Below are positions 12,920 through 26,638 of a DNA stretch of 64,000 bases, one piece after another. A program made the translations under genes and the position numbers. Source of the DNA: Halictus rubicundus (taxonomy: Eukaryota > Arthropoda > Insecta > Hymenoptera > Halictidae); contig NW_027488854.1 in NCBI RefSeq assembly GCF_050948215.1, positions 186,001 through 250,000 of the forward strand. Direction: 5' to 3'. The number at the start of each line of letters is the position of its first letter. Positions within the stretch are counted from its first letter, which is position 1. The notes beneath the pieces were generated by a model that saw only the letters and a program-made list of their open reading frames with translations, was not told the DNA's origin and ran no database searches.

Positions 12920-13500
12920 CTTCTATCCTATCCTATCCTCTATCCTATCAAATCCCCTATTTTATCCTCTATCCTATCCTATCCTGTATCCTATCCAATC
13001 CTCTATCCTATCCTACCATATATCCTCTATCCTATCCAATCCTCTATCCTATCCTATCCTCTATCCTATCATATCCTCTATCCTATCCTATCTTCTATCA
13101 TATCCTATCCTCAATCCTATCCTTTCCTGTATCCTATCCTATCCTCTATCCTCTATCCTATCCAATCCTCTGTCCTATCCTATCCTCTATCCTATCCTAT
13201 CGTGTATCCTATCCTCTATCCTATCCTATCCTCTATCCCATCCTATCCTCTATCCTCAATCCTATCCTTTCCTGTATCCTATGCAATCCTCTATCCTATC
13301 CTATCCTCTATCCTATCCTATCATCTATCCTCAATCCTATCCTTTCCTGTATCCTATCCTATCGTCTATCCTATCCTATCCTCTATCCTATCCTATCCTC
13401 TATCCTATCCTATCCTCTATCCTATCCTATCCTCTATCCTATCCTATCCTCTATCCTATCCTATCATCTATCCTATCCTATCCTCTATCCTATCCTATCG
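12920..13500 (+). repeat. 579-bp tandem duplication, copy A
   Basis: Markers recur at a fixed spacing of 579 bp: CAAATCCCC at 12949/13528, TACCATATATCC at 13015/13594, TCGTGTATCC at 13202/13781. 579 is a multiple of 3, which keeps an overlapping open frame in phase by chance. Confidence 0.85.
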
Positions 13501-14080
13501 TGTATCCTATCCTATCCTCTATCCTATCAAATCCCCTATCTTATCCTCTATCCTATCCTATCCTGTATCCTATCCAATCCTCTATCCTATCCTACCATAT
13601 ATCCTCTATCCTATCCAATCCTCTATCCTATCCTATCCTCTATCCTATCATATCCTCTATCCTATCCTATCTTCTATCATATCCTATCCTCAATCCTATC
13701 CTTTCCTGTATCCTATCCTATCCTCTATCCTCTATCCTATCCAATCCTCTGTCCTAACCTAACCTCTATCCTATCCTATCGTGTATCCTATCCTCTATCC
13801 TATCCTATCCTCTATCCTCAATCCTATCCTTTCCTGTATCCTATGCAATCCTCTATCCTATCCTATCCTCTATCCTATCCTATCATCTATCCTCAATCCT
13901 ATCCTTTCCTGTATCCTATCCTATCGTCTATCCTATCCTATCCTCTATCCTATCCTATCCTCTATCCTATCCTATCCTCTATCCTATCCTATCCTCTATC
14001 CTATCCTATCATCTATCCTATCCTATCCTCTATCCTATCCTATCCTCTATCCTATCCTATCGTGTATCCTATCCTCTATC
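13501..14080 (+). repeat. 579-bp tandem duplication, copy B
   Basis: Second copy. Near its right end the TCGTGTATCC marker is 562 bp (579 minus 17) from its partner, so exactly one 17-bp monomer has been lost. Copy B also has CTAACCTAACC at about 13754 in place of TATCC units. Confidence 0.83.
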
Positions 14081-14280
14081 CTATCCTATCCTCTATCCTA
14101 TCAAATCCCCTATCCTATCCTCTGTCCTATCCTATCCTCTATCCTATCCTATCCGCTATACTATCCTATCCTCTATCCTATCCTATCCTCTATCCTATCC
14201 TATCATCTATCCTATCCTCTATCCTAGCCTATACTCTATCCTATCCTATCCAATCCCCTATCCTATGCCCTATCCTATCC

Positions 14281-14360
14281 TACCCTCTATAATATCGTAT
14301 ACTCTATCATAACCTATCGTCTACCCTATAATATCATCTATCCGTTCCTATTCTCTATCC
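14281..14360 (+). repeat. AT-richer diverged motif, copy 1
   Basis: Block TACCCTCTATAATATCGTAT followed by a TATCATCTATCCGTTCC segment. It recurs at 14549-14625 (offset 268) and, far away, at 33791, 34310, 34819 and 35088. It is recognisable because its central part departs from the TATCC rhythm. Confidence 0.85.
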
Positions 14361-14548
14361 TACCCTATTCTCTATCCTATCCTCTATCCTACCTCTATCC
14401 TATCCTATCATGTATCCTATCCTATCCTCTATATAATCCTATTCTCTATCCTATCCTCTATACTATCTTCTATCCTATCCTATCCTCTATCCTAGCCTAT
14501 CCTCTATCCTATCCTATCCAATCCCCTATCCTATGCTCTATCCTATCC

Positions 14549-14625
14549 TACCCTCTATAATATCGTATACTCTATCATATCCTACCCTCTATCCTATAAT
14601 ATCATCTATCCGTTCCTATTCTCTA
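14549..14625 (+). repeat. AT-richer diverged motif, copy 2
   Basis: Second copy, followed by CTATTTTAACC, where the first copy has CTATCCTACCC. Same block order as in the 33.8-35.2 kb copies. Confidence 0.83.
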
Positions 14626-15600
14626 TTTTAACCTATTCTCTATCATATCCTCTATCCTATCTTCTATCCTATCCTATCCTCTATCCTATCCTATCCTCTA
14701 TCCTCTATCCTATCCTATCCTCTATCCTATCCTATCCTCTATCCTATCCTATCTTCTGTCCTACCCTATCATCTATCCTATCAAATCCCCTATTCTATCC
14801 CCTATCCTATCCTATCCTCTATCCTATCCTATCTTCTATCCTATCCTATCCTCTATCCTATCAAATCCCCAATCCTATCAACTATCCTATCCTATCCTCT
14901 ATCCTATCCTATCGTCTATCCTATCCTCTATCCTATCCCATCCTCTACCGTACCATATCCTCTATCCTATAATATCCTCTATCCTATCCTATCCTCTACC
15001 CTATCATATGCTCTATCCTATAATATCCTCTATCCTATCCTATCCTCTATCCAATCCTCTGTTCTATCCTATCCTCTATACTATCCTATCATCTATCCTA
15101 TCCTATCCTCTATCCTATCCTATCCTCTATCCTATCCTATCCTCCATCCTATCCTATTCTCTATCGTATCCTATCCTCTATCCTATCCTATCCTCTATCC
15201 TATCCTATCCTCTATCCTATCCTATCCTCTATCCTATCCTATCCTATCCTCTATAGTATCCTATCCTCTATCCTATCCTATCCTCTATCCTATCCTATCC
15301 TCTATCCTATCCTATCCGCTATCCTATCCTATCCTCTATCCTATCGAATCCCTTATCCTATCGTCCATCCTATCCTATCCTCTATCCAATCCTATCCTCT
15401 ATCGTATCCTATCCTCTAACCTATCCTATCCTCTATCCTATCCTATACTCTGTCCTATCCTATCCTCTATCCTATCCTATCCTCTATCCTATCCTATCCT
15501 ACCCTCTATCCTATTCAATCCCCTATCGTATCCTCTATCCTATCCTATCATCTATCCTATCCTATCCTCTATACTATCCTATTATCTATCCTATCCTATC

Positions 15601-16599
15601 CTCAATCCTTTCCTGTCATCTATCCTATCCTATCCTCAATCCTTTCTTGTCATCTATCCTATCCTATCCTCTATCCTATCCTATCCTCTATCCTATCCTA
15701 TCCTCTATCCTATCCTATCCTCTATCCTATCCTATCCTCTATCCTATCCTATCCTCTATCCTATCCTATCCTCTATCCTATTCAATCCCCTATCGTATCC
15801 TCTATCCTATCCTATTATCTATCCTATCCTATCCTCTATACTATCCTATTATCTATCCTATCCTATCCTCAATCCTTTAATGTCATCTATCCTATCCTAT
15901 CCTCAATCCTTTCCTGTCATCTATCCTATCCTATCCTCTATCCTATCCTATCCTCTATCCTATCCTATCCTCTATCCTATCCTATCCTCTATCCTATCCT
16001 ATCCTCTACCCTATCCTATCCTCTATCCTATCCTATCCTATCCTATCCTCTATCCCATAATATCCTCAATCCTATCCAATCCTATATCCTATCCCCTATC
16101 CTATCCTATCCGCTATCCTATCCTATCCGCTATCCTATCCTATTCTCTATCCTATCCTATCCTCTATCCTATCCTATCCTCTATCCTATCCTATCCTCTA
16201 TCATATCCTATCCTCTATCCTATCCTATCCTGTATCCTATCCTATCCTCTATCCCATCCTATCCGATCCGCTACCCTATCCTATCCTCTATCCTATCATA
16301 TCCCCTATCGTATCCTCTATCCTATCCTATCCTCTATGCTATCCTATCCTCAATCCTATCTTATCCTCTATCCTATCCTATCAGCTATCCTATCCTATTC
16401 TCTTTCCTATCGTATCCTCTGTCCTATCCTATCCTCTATCCTATCCTATCCGCTATCCTATCCTATCCTCTATCCTATCCAATCCCCTATCGTATCCTCT
16501 ATCCTATCCTATCCTCTATCCTATCCTATCCTCTATCCTATCCTCTATCCTACCCTATCCTCTATCCTATCCTATCCTCTATCCTATCCTATCCTCTAT
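15601..16599 (+). repeat. Satellite subfamily with TTTCCTGTCATC and CCCTATCGTATCC variants
   Basis: Start of the second large subfamily. It carries the TCAATCCTTTCCTGTCATC block (about 15600-15655 and 15865-15925) and the ATTCAATCCCCTATCG block. A 27-bp unit with five TATCC pentamers lies at about 16023-16050. The reverse-oriented arm at 1-1758 contains the same blocks in reverse complement. Confidence 0.9.
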
Positions 16600-18046
16600 C
16601 CCATAATATCCTCAATCCTATCCTATCCTCTATCCTATCCTATCCGCTATCCTATCCTATCCTCTATCCTATCCAATCCCCTATCGTATCCTCTATCCTA
16701 TCCTATCCTCTATCCTATCCTATCCTCTATCCTATCCTATCCTCTATCCTATCCTATCCTCTATAATATCTTATCCTCTACTCTATCCGATCCTCTATCC
16801 TATCCTATCCTCTATCCTATCCTATCCTCTATAATATCTTATCCTCTACCCTATCCGATCCTCTATCCTATCCTATCCTCTATCCTATCCTCTCCTCTAT
16901 CCTATCCTCTCCGCTATCCTATCCTATCCTCTATCCTATCCAATCCCCTATCGTATCCTCTATCCTATCCTATCCTCTATCCTATCCTATCCTCTATCCT
17001 ATCCTCTATCCTATCCTATAATCTATCCTATCCTATCCTCTATCCTATCCTATCCTCTATCCTATCCTATCCTCTAGCCTATCCTATCCTCTATCCCTTC
17101 CTATCCTCTATCCAATCCTATCCTCTATCCTATCCTATCCTGTATCCTATCCTATCCTCTATCCTATCCTATACTCTATCCTATCCTATCCTCTATAATA
17201 TCCTATCCTCTATCCTATCCGATCCTCTATCCTATCCTATCCTCTATCCTATCCTTTCCTCTATCCTATCCTCTCCGCTATCCTATCCTACCCTCTATCC
17301 TATCCAATCCCCTATCGTATCCTCTATCCTATCCTATCCTCTATCCTATCCTATCCTCTATCCTATCCTCTATCCTACCCTATAATCTATCCTATCCTAT
17401 CCTCTATCCTATCCTATCCTCTATCCTATCCTATCCTCTAGCCTATCCTATCCTCTATCCCTTCCTATCCTCTATCCTATCCTATCCTCTGTAATATCCT
17501 ATCCTCTATCCTATCCGATCCTCTATCCTATCCTATCCTCTATCCTATCCTATCCTCTATCCTATCCTATCCTCCATCCTATCCTATTCTCTATCCTATC
17601 CTACCCTCAATCCTATCCTATCCTCTATCCAATCCTATCCGCTATCCTATCCTATCCTGTATCCTTCCCTGTCATCTATCCTATCCTATCCTCTATCCTA
17701 TCCTATCCTCAATCCTATCCTATCCTCTATCCTATCCTATCCTATCCTCTATCCTATCCTATCCTATTCTCTATCATATACTATCCTCTACCCTATCCTA
17801 TTCTCTATCCTATCCTATCCTCTATACTATCCTATCATCTATCCTATCCTATCCTCTATCCTATCCTATCCTCTATCCTATCCTATCCTCCATCCCATCC
17901 TATTCTCTATCCTATCCTATCCTCTATACTATCCTATCATCTATCCTATCCTATCCACAATCCTTTCCTGTCATCTATACTATCCTATCATCTATCCTAT
18001 CCTATCCTCAATCCTATCCTATCCTCTATCCTATCCTATCCTCTAT
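16600..18046 (+). repeat. 1447-bp tandem duplication, copy A
   Basis: Rare variants recur at a constant offset of 1447 bp: CTCTACTCTATCCGATCC at about 16778/18225, CTAGCCTATCC at 17074/18521, TATAATC at 17381/18828 and the TACCC segment at 17791/19238. Edges are approximate because the surrounding array is similar. Confidence 0.88.
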
Positions 18047-19245
18047 CCCATAATATCCTCAATCCTATCCTATCCTCTATCCTATCCTATCCGCTATCCT
18101 ATCCTATCCTCTATCCTATCCAATCCCCTATCGTATCCTCTATCCTATCCTATCCTCTATCCTATCCTATCCTCTATCCTATCCTATCCTCTATCCTATC
18201 CTATCCTCTATAATATCTTATCCTCTACTCTATCCGATCCTCTATCCTATCCTATCCTCTATCCTATCCTATCCTCTATAATATCTTATCCTCTACCCTA
18301 TCCGATCCTCTATCCTATCCTATCCTCTATCCTATCCTCTCCTCTATCCTATCCTCTCCGCTATCCTATCCTATCCTCTATCCTATCCAATCCCCTATCG
18401 TATCCTCTATCCTATCCTATCCTCTATCCTATCCTATCCTCTATCCTATCCTCTATCCTATCCTATAATCTATCCTATCCTATCCTCTATCCTATCCTAT
18501 CCTCTATCCTATCCTATCCTCTAGCCTATCCTATCCTCTATCCCTTCCTATCCTCTATCCAATCCTATCCTCTATCCTATCCTATCCTGTATCCTATCCT
18601 ATCCTCTATCCTATCCTATACTCTATCCTATCCTATCCTCTATAATATCCTATCCTCTATCCTATCCGATCCTCTATCCTATCCTATCCTCTATCCTATC
18701 CTTTCCTCTATCCTATCCTCTCCGCTATCCTATCCTACCCTCTATCCTATCCAATCCCCTATCGTATCCTCTATCCTATCCTATCCTCTATCCTATCCTA
18801 TCCTCTATCCTATCCTCTATCCTTTCCTATAATCTATCCTATCCTATCCTCTATCCTATCCTATCCTCTATCCTATCCTATCCTCTAGCCTATCCTATCC
18901 TCTATCCCTTCCTATCCTCTATCCTATCCTATCCTCTGTAATATCCTATCCTCTATCCTATCCGATCCTCTATCCTATCCTATCCTCTATCCTATCCTAT
19001 CCTCTATCCTATCCTATCCTCCATCCTATCCTATTCTCTATCCTATCCTACCCTCAATCCTATCCTATCCTCTATCCAATCCTATCCGCTATCCTATCCT
19101 ATCCTGTATCCTTCCCTGTCATCTATCCTATCCTATCCTCTATCCTATCCTATCCTCAATCCTATCCTATCCTCTATCCTATCCTATCCTATCCTCTATC
19201 CTATCCTATCCTATTCTCTATCATATACTATCCTCTACCCTATTC
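18047..19245 (+). repeat. 1447-bp tandem duplication, copy B (right-truncated match)
   Basis: Second copy, same offset. It differs by single bases, e.g. CTTTCCTATAATC here against CTACCCTATAATC in copy A, and an extra T in CCCTATTCCTATTC at about 19241. The match ends near 19245. Confidence 0.86.
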
Positions 19246-22200
19246 CTATTCTCTATCCTATCCTATCCTCTATACTATCCTATCATCTATCCTATCCTAT
19301 CCACAATCCTTTCCTGTCATCTATACTATCCTATCATCTATCCTATCCTATCCTCAATCCTTTCCTGTCATCTATCCTATACTATCCTCTATCCTATCCT
19401 ATCCGCCATCCTATCCTATTCTCTATCCTATCCTATCCTCTATCCTACCCTACCCTCAATCCTATCCTATCCTCTATCCTATCCAATCCCCTATCGTATC
19501 CTCTATCCTATCCTATCCTCTATCCTATCCTCTATCCTATCCTATCCTCAATGCTATCCTATCCTCTATCGTCTCCAATCCTCTATCCTATCCAATCCCC
19601 TATCCTATCCTATCCTCTATCCTATCCTATAATCTATCCTATCCTATCCTCTATCCTATCCTATCCTCTATCCTATCCTATCCTCTATCCTATCCTATCC
19701 ACTATCCCTTCCTATCCTCTATCCTATCCTATCCTCTATAATATCCTATCCTCTATCCTATCCGATCCTCTATCCTATCCTATCCTCTATCCTATCCTAT
19801 CCTCTATCCTATCCTATCCTCCATCCTATCCTATTCTCTATCCTATCCTACCCTCAATCCTATCCTATCCTCTATCCAATCCTATCCGCTATCCTATCCT
19901 ATCCTCTATCCTATCCTATCCTCTATCCTATCCTATCCTCCATCCTATCCTATTCTCTATCCTATCCTACCCTCAATCCTATCCTATCCCTCTATCCAAT
20001 CCTATCCGCTATCCTATCCTATCCGCTATCCTATCCTATTCTCTATCCTATCCTATCCTCTATCCTATCCTATCCTGTATCCTTTCCTGTCATCTATCCT
20101 ATCCTATCCTCAATCCTATCCTATCCTCTATCCTATCCTATCCTATTCTCTATCATATACTATCCTCTACCGTATCCTATTCTCTATCCTATCCTATCCT
20201 CTATACTACCCCTATCATCTATCCTATCCTATCCTCTATCCTATCCTATCCTCTATCCTATCCTATCCTCGCATCCTATCCTATTTTCTATCCTATCCTA
20301 TCCTCTATAATATCCTATCATCTATCCTATCCTATCCTCAATCCTTTCCTGTCATCTATCCTACACTATCCTCTATCCTATACTATCCGCCATCCTATCC
20401 TATTCTCTATCCTATCCTATCCTCTATCCTACCCTACCTCAATCCTATCCTATCCTCTATCCTATCCTATCCGCTATCCTATCCTATCCTCTATCCTATC
20501 CTCTCCGCTATCCTATCCTATCCTCTATCCTATCCAATCCCCTATCGTATCCTCTATCCTATCCTATCCTCTATCCTATCCTATCCTCTATCCTATCCTA
20601 TCCTCTATCCTATCCTATCCTCTATCCTATCCTCTATCCTATCCTATAATCTATCCTATCCTATCCTCTATCCTATCCTATCCTCTATCCTATCCTATCC
20701 TCTAGCCTATCCTATCCTCTATCCCTTCCTATCCTCTATCCTATCCTATCCCTCTGTAATATCCTATCCTCTATCCTATCCGATCCTCTATCCTATCCTA
20801 TCCTCTATCCTATCCTATCCTCTATCCTATCCTATCCTCCATCCTATCCTATTCTCTATCCCTATCCTACCCTCAATCCTATCCTATCCTCTATCCTATC
20901 CTATCCTCTATCCTATCCTATCCTCTATCCTATCCTATCCTCTATCCTATCCTATCTCTATCCTATCCTATCCTCTATCCTATCCTATCCTCTATCCTAT
21001 CCTATCCTCTATATTATCCTATCCTCTATCCTATCCTATCCTCTATCCTATCCTATCCTCTATCCTATCCTATCCTCTATCCTATCCTATCCTCTATCCT
21101 ATCCTATCCTCTATCCTATTCAATCCCCTATCGTATCCTCTATCCTATCCTATACTCTATCCTATCCTATCCTCTATAATATCCTATCCTCTATCCTATC
21201 CGATCCTCTATCCTATCCTATCCTCTATCCTATCCTTTCCTCTATCCTATCCTCTCCGCTATCCTATCCTACCCTCTATCCTATCCAATCCCTATCGTAT
21301 CCTCTATCCTATCCTATCCTCTAACCTATCCTATCCTCTATCCTATCCTCTATCCTATCCTATAATCTATCCTATCCTATCCTCTATCCTATCCTATCCT
21401 CTATCCTATCCTATCCTCTAGCCTATCCTATCCTCTATCCCTTCCTATCCTCTATCCTATCCTATCCTCTGTAATATCCTATCCTCTATCCTATCCGATC
21501 CTCTATCCTATCCTATCCTCTATCCTATCCTATCCTCTATCCTATCCTATCCTCCATCCTATCCTATTCTCTATCCTATCCTACCCTCAATCCTATCCTA
21601 TCCTCTATCCAATCCTATCCGCTATCCTATCCTATCCTGTATCCTTCCCTGTCATCTATCCTATCCTATCCTCTATCCTATCCTATCCTCAATCCTATCC
21701 TATCCTCTATCCTATCCTATCCTCAATCCTATCCTATCCTATCCTATCCTATCCTATTCTCTATCATATACTATCCTCTAACCTATCCTATTCTCTATCC
21801 TATCCTATCCTCTATACTATCCTATCATCTATCCTATCCTATCCTCTATCCTATCCTATCCTCTATCCTATCCTATCCTCCATCCCATCCTATTCTCTAT
21901 CCTATCCTATCCTCTATACTATCCTATCATCTATCCTATCCTATCCACAATCCTTTCCTGTCATCTATACTATCCTATCATCTATCCTATCCTATCCTCA
22001 ATCCTTTTCCTGTCATCTATCCTACAACTATCCTCTATCCTATCCTATCCGCCATCCTATCCTATTCTCTATCCTATCCTATCCTCTATCCTACCCTACC
22101 CTCAATCCTATCCTATCCTCTATCCTATCCAATCCCCTATCGTATCCTCTATCCTATCCTATCCTCTATCCTATCCTCTATCCTATCCTATCCTCAATGC

Positions 22201-22300
22201 TATCCTATCCTCTATCGTCTCCAATCCTCTATCCTATCCAATCCCCTATCCTATCCCTATCCTCTATCCTATCCTATAATCTATCCTATCCTATCCTCTA
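19246..22300 (+). repeat. Satellite stretch rich in single-base indels
   Basis: Same subfamily, but with about a dozen one-base insertions or deletions relative to paralogous segments: extra C near 19990, 20211, 20751, 20861 and 22256; extra G at 20271; missing C near 20437, 20957 and 21290; extra T near 22008; extra A near 22025. Such changes are scarce elsewhere in the window. The CAATGCTATCC/CGTCTCC marker occurs at 19551 and 22197. Confidence 0.85.
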
Positions 22301-25300
22301 TCCTATCCTATCCTCTATCCTATCCTATCCTCTATCCTATCCTATCCACTATCCCTTCCTATCCTCTATCCTATCCTATCCTCTATAATATCCTATCCTC
22401 TATCCTATCCGATCCTCTATCCTATCCTATCCTCTATCCTATCCTATCCTCTATCCTATCCTATCCTCCATCCTATCCTATTCTCTATCCTATCCTACCC
22501 TCAATCCTATCCTATCCTCTATCCAATCCTATCCGCTATCCTATCCTATCCTCTATCCTATCCTATCCTCTATCCTATCCTATCCTCCATCCTATCCTAT
22601 TCTCTATCCTATCCTACCCTCAATCCTATCCTATCCTCTATCCAATCCTATCCGCTATCCTATCCTATCAGCTATCCTATCCTATTCTCTATCCTATCCT
22701 ATCCTCTATCCTATCCTATCCTGTATCCTTTCCTGTCATCTATCCTATCCTATCCTCAATCCTATCCTATCCTCTATCCTATCCTATCCTATTCTCTATC
22801 ATATACTATCCTCTACCGTATCCTATTCTCTATCCTATCCTATCCTCTATACTACCCTATCATCTATCCTATCCTATCCTCTATCCTATCCTATCCTCTA
22901 TCCTATCCTATCCTCCATCCTATCCTATTCTCTATCCTATCCTATCCTCTATAATATCCTATCATCTATCCTATCCTATCCTCAATCCTTTCCTGTCATC
23001 TATCCTACACTATCCTCTATCCTATACTATCCGCCATCCTATCCTATTCTCTATCCTATCCTATCCTCTATACTACCCTACCCTCAATCCTATCCTATCC
23101 TCTATCCTATCCTATCCGCTATCCTATCCTATCCTCTATCCTATCCTCTCCGCTATCCTATCCTATCCTCTATCCTATCCAATCCCCTATCGTATCCTCT
23201 ATCCTATCCTATCCTCTATCCTATCCTCTATCCTATCCTATCCTCAATGCTATCCTATCCTCTATCGTCTCCAATCCTCTATCCTATCCAATCCCCTATC
23301 CTATCCTATCCTCTATCCTATCCTATAATCTATCCTATCCTATCCTCTATCCTATCCTATCCTCTATCCTATCCTATCCTCTATCCTATCCTATCCACTA
23401 TCCCTTCCTATCCTCTATCCTATCCTATCCTCTATAATATCCTATCCTCTATCCTATCCGATCCTCTATCCTATCCTATCCTCTATCCTATCCTATCCTC
23501 TATCCTATCCTATCCTCCATCCTATCCTATTCTCTATCCTATCCTACCCTCAATCCTATCCTATCCTCTATCCAATCCTATCCGCTATCCTATCCTATCC
23601 TCTATCCTATCCTATCCTCTATCCTATCCTATCCTCCATCCTATCCTATTCTCTATCCTATCCTACCCTCAATCCTATCCTATCCTCTATCCAATCCTAT
23701 CCGCTATCCTATCCTATCCGCTATCCTATCCTATTATCTATCCTATCCTATCCTCTATCCTATCCTATCCTGTATCCTTTCCTGTCATCTATCCTATCCT
23801 ATCCTCAATCCTATCCTATCCTCTATCCTATCCTATCCTATTCTCTATCATATACTATCCTCTACCGTATCCTATTCTCTATCCTATCCTATCCTCTATA
23901 CTACCCTATCATCTATCCTATCCTATCCTCTATCCTATCCTATCCTCTATCCTATCCTATCCTCCATCCTATCCTATTCTCTATCCTATCCTATCCTCTA
24001 TAATATCCTATCATCTATCCTATCCTATCCTCAATCCTTTCCTGTCATCTATCCTACACTATCCTCTATCCTATACTATCCGCCATCCTATCCTATTCTC
24101 TATCCTATCCTATCCTCTATCCTACCCTACCCTCAATCCTATCCTATCCTCTATCCTATCCTATCCGCTATCCTATCCTATCCTCTATCCTATCCTCTCC
24201 GCTATCCTATCCTATCCTCTATCCTATCCAATCCCCTATCGTATCCTCTATCCTATCCTATCCTCTATCCTATCCTATCCTCTATCCTATCCTATCCTCT
24301 ATCCTATCCTATCCTCTATCCTATCCTCTATCCTATCCTATAATCTATCCTATCCTATCCTCTATCCTATCCTATCCTCTATCCTATCCTATCCTCTAGC
24401 CTATCCTATCCTCTATCCCTTCCTATCCTCTATCCTATCCTATCCTCTGTAATATCCTATCCTCTATCCTATCCGATCCTCTATCCTATCCTATCCTCTA
24501 TCCTATCCTATCCTCTATCCTATCCTATCCTCCATCCTATCCTATTCTCTATCCTATCCTACCCTCAATCCTATCCTATCCTCTATCCAATCCTATCCGC
24601 TATCCTATCCTATCCTGTATCCTTCCCTGTCATCTATCCTATCCTATCCTCTATCCTATCCTATCCTCAATCCTATCCTATCCTCTATCCTATCCTATCC
24701 TCAATCCTATCCTATCCTCTATCCTATCCTATCCTATTCTCTATCATATACTATCCTCTACCCTATCCTATTCTCTATCCTATCCTATCCTCTATACTAT
24801 CCTATCATCTATCCTATCCTATCCTCTATCCTATCCTATCCTCTATCCTATCCTATCCTCCATCCCATCCTATTCTCTATCCTATCCTATCCTCTATACT
24901 ATCCTATCATCTATCCTATCCTATCCACAATCCTTTCCTGTCATCTATACTATCCTATCATCTATCCTATCCTATCCTCAATCCTTTCCTGTCATCTATC
25001 CTATACTATCCTCTATCCTATCCTATCCGCCATCCTATCCTATTCTCTATCCTATCCTATCCTCTATCCTACCCTACCCTCAATCCTATCCTATCCTCTA
25101 TCCTATCCAATCCCCTATCGTATCCTCTATCCTATCCTATCCTCTATCCTATCCTCTATCCTATCCTATCCTCAATGCTATCCTATCCTCTATCGTCTCC
25201 AATCCTCTATCCTATCCAATCCCCTATCCTATCCTATCCTCTATCCTATCCTATAATCTATCCTATCCTATCCTCTATCCTATCCTATCCTCTATCCTAT

Positions 25301-26638
25301 CCTATCCTCTATCCTATCCTATCCTCTATCCCTTCCTATCCTCTATCCTATCCTATCCTCTATAATATCCTATCCTCTATCCTATCCGATCCTCTATCCT
25401 ATCCTATCCTCTATCCTATCCTATCCTCTATCCTATCCTATCCTCCATCCTATCCTATTCTCTATCCTATCCTACCCTCAATCCTATCCTATCCTCTATC
25501 CAATCCTATCCGCTATCCTATCCTATCCTCTATCCTATCCTATCCTCTATCCTATCCTATCCTCCATCCTATCCTATTCTCTATCCTATCCTACCCTCAA
25601 TCCTATCCTATCCTCTATCCAATCCTATCCGCTATCCTATCCTATCCGCTATCCTATCCTATTCTCTATCCTATCCTATCCTCTATCCTATCCTATCCTG
25701 TATCCTTTCCTGTCATCTATCCTATCCTATCCTCAATCCTATCCTATCCTCTATCCTATCCTATCCTATTTTCTATCATATACTATCCTCTACCGTATCC
25801 TATTCTCTATCCTATCCTATCCTCTATACTACCCTATCATCTATCCTATCCTATCCTCTATCCTATCCTATCCTCTATCCTATCCTATCCTCCATCCTAT
25901 CCTATTCTCTATCCTATCCTATCCTCTATAATATCCTATCATCTATCCTATCCTATCCTCAATCCTATCCTATCCTCTATCCTATCCTACCCTCAATCCT
26001 ATCCTATCCTCTATCCTATCCTATCCTCTATCCTATCCTATCCTCTATCCTATCCTATCCTCTATCCTATCCTATCCTCTATCCTATCCTATCCTCTATC
26101 CTATCCTATCCTCTATCCTATCCTATCCTCTATCCTATCCTATCCTCTATCCTATCCTATCCTCTATCCTATCCTATCCTCTATCCTATCCTATCCTCTA
26201 TCCTATCCTATCCTCTATCCTATTCAATCCCCTATCGTATCCTCTATCCTATCCTATCCTCTATCCTATCCTATCCTCTATAATATCCTATCCTCTATCC
26301 TATCCGATCCTCTATCCTATCCTATCCTCTATCCTATCCTTTCCTCTATCCTATCCTCTCCGCTATCCTATCCTACCCTCTATCCTATCCAATCCCCTAT
26401 CCTATTCTCTATCCTATCCTGTCCTCTATCCTACCCTACCCTCAATCCTATCCTATCCTCTATCCTATCCTATCCGCTATCCTATCCTATCCTCTATCCT
26501 ATCCTCTCCGCTATCCTATCCTATCCTCTATCCTATCCAATCCCCTATCGTATCCTCTATCCTATCCTATCCTCTATCCTATCCTATCCTCTATCCTATC
26601 CTATCCTCTATCCTATCCTCTATCCTATCCTATCCACA
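22301..26638 (+). repeat. Satellite with marker-based higher-order structure
   Basis: The marker ATGCTATCCTATCC followed by CGTCTCCAATCC sits at 23247 and 25175 (and at 19551 and 22197 to the left), with spacings of 2646, 1050 and 1928 bp. Between markers the order of the TCCGATCC, TATAATATCC, CCTCCATCC, TACCCTCAATCC and TATCCGC variants is largely conserved. The copies are thus derived from one another with deletions. No gene is visible. Confidence 0.9.

Larger units (their letters stand above)
14081..15600 (+). repeat. Diverged satellite stretch at subfamily boundary
   Basis: More substitutions than elsewhere (TATAATC, TTTTAACC, CCGTTCC, TACCGTACC). It sits between the CAAATCCCC/TTTCCTGTATCC subfamily to the left and the TTTCCTGTCATC/CCTATCGTATCC subfamily to the right. 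It holds two copies of an AT-richer motif, listed separately. No gene is visible. Confidence 0.88.
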
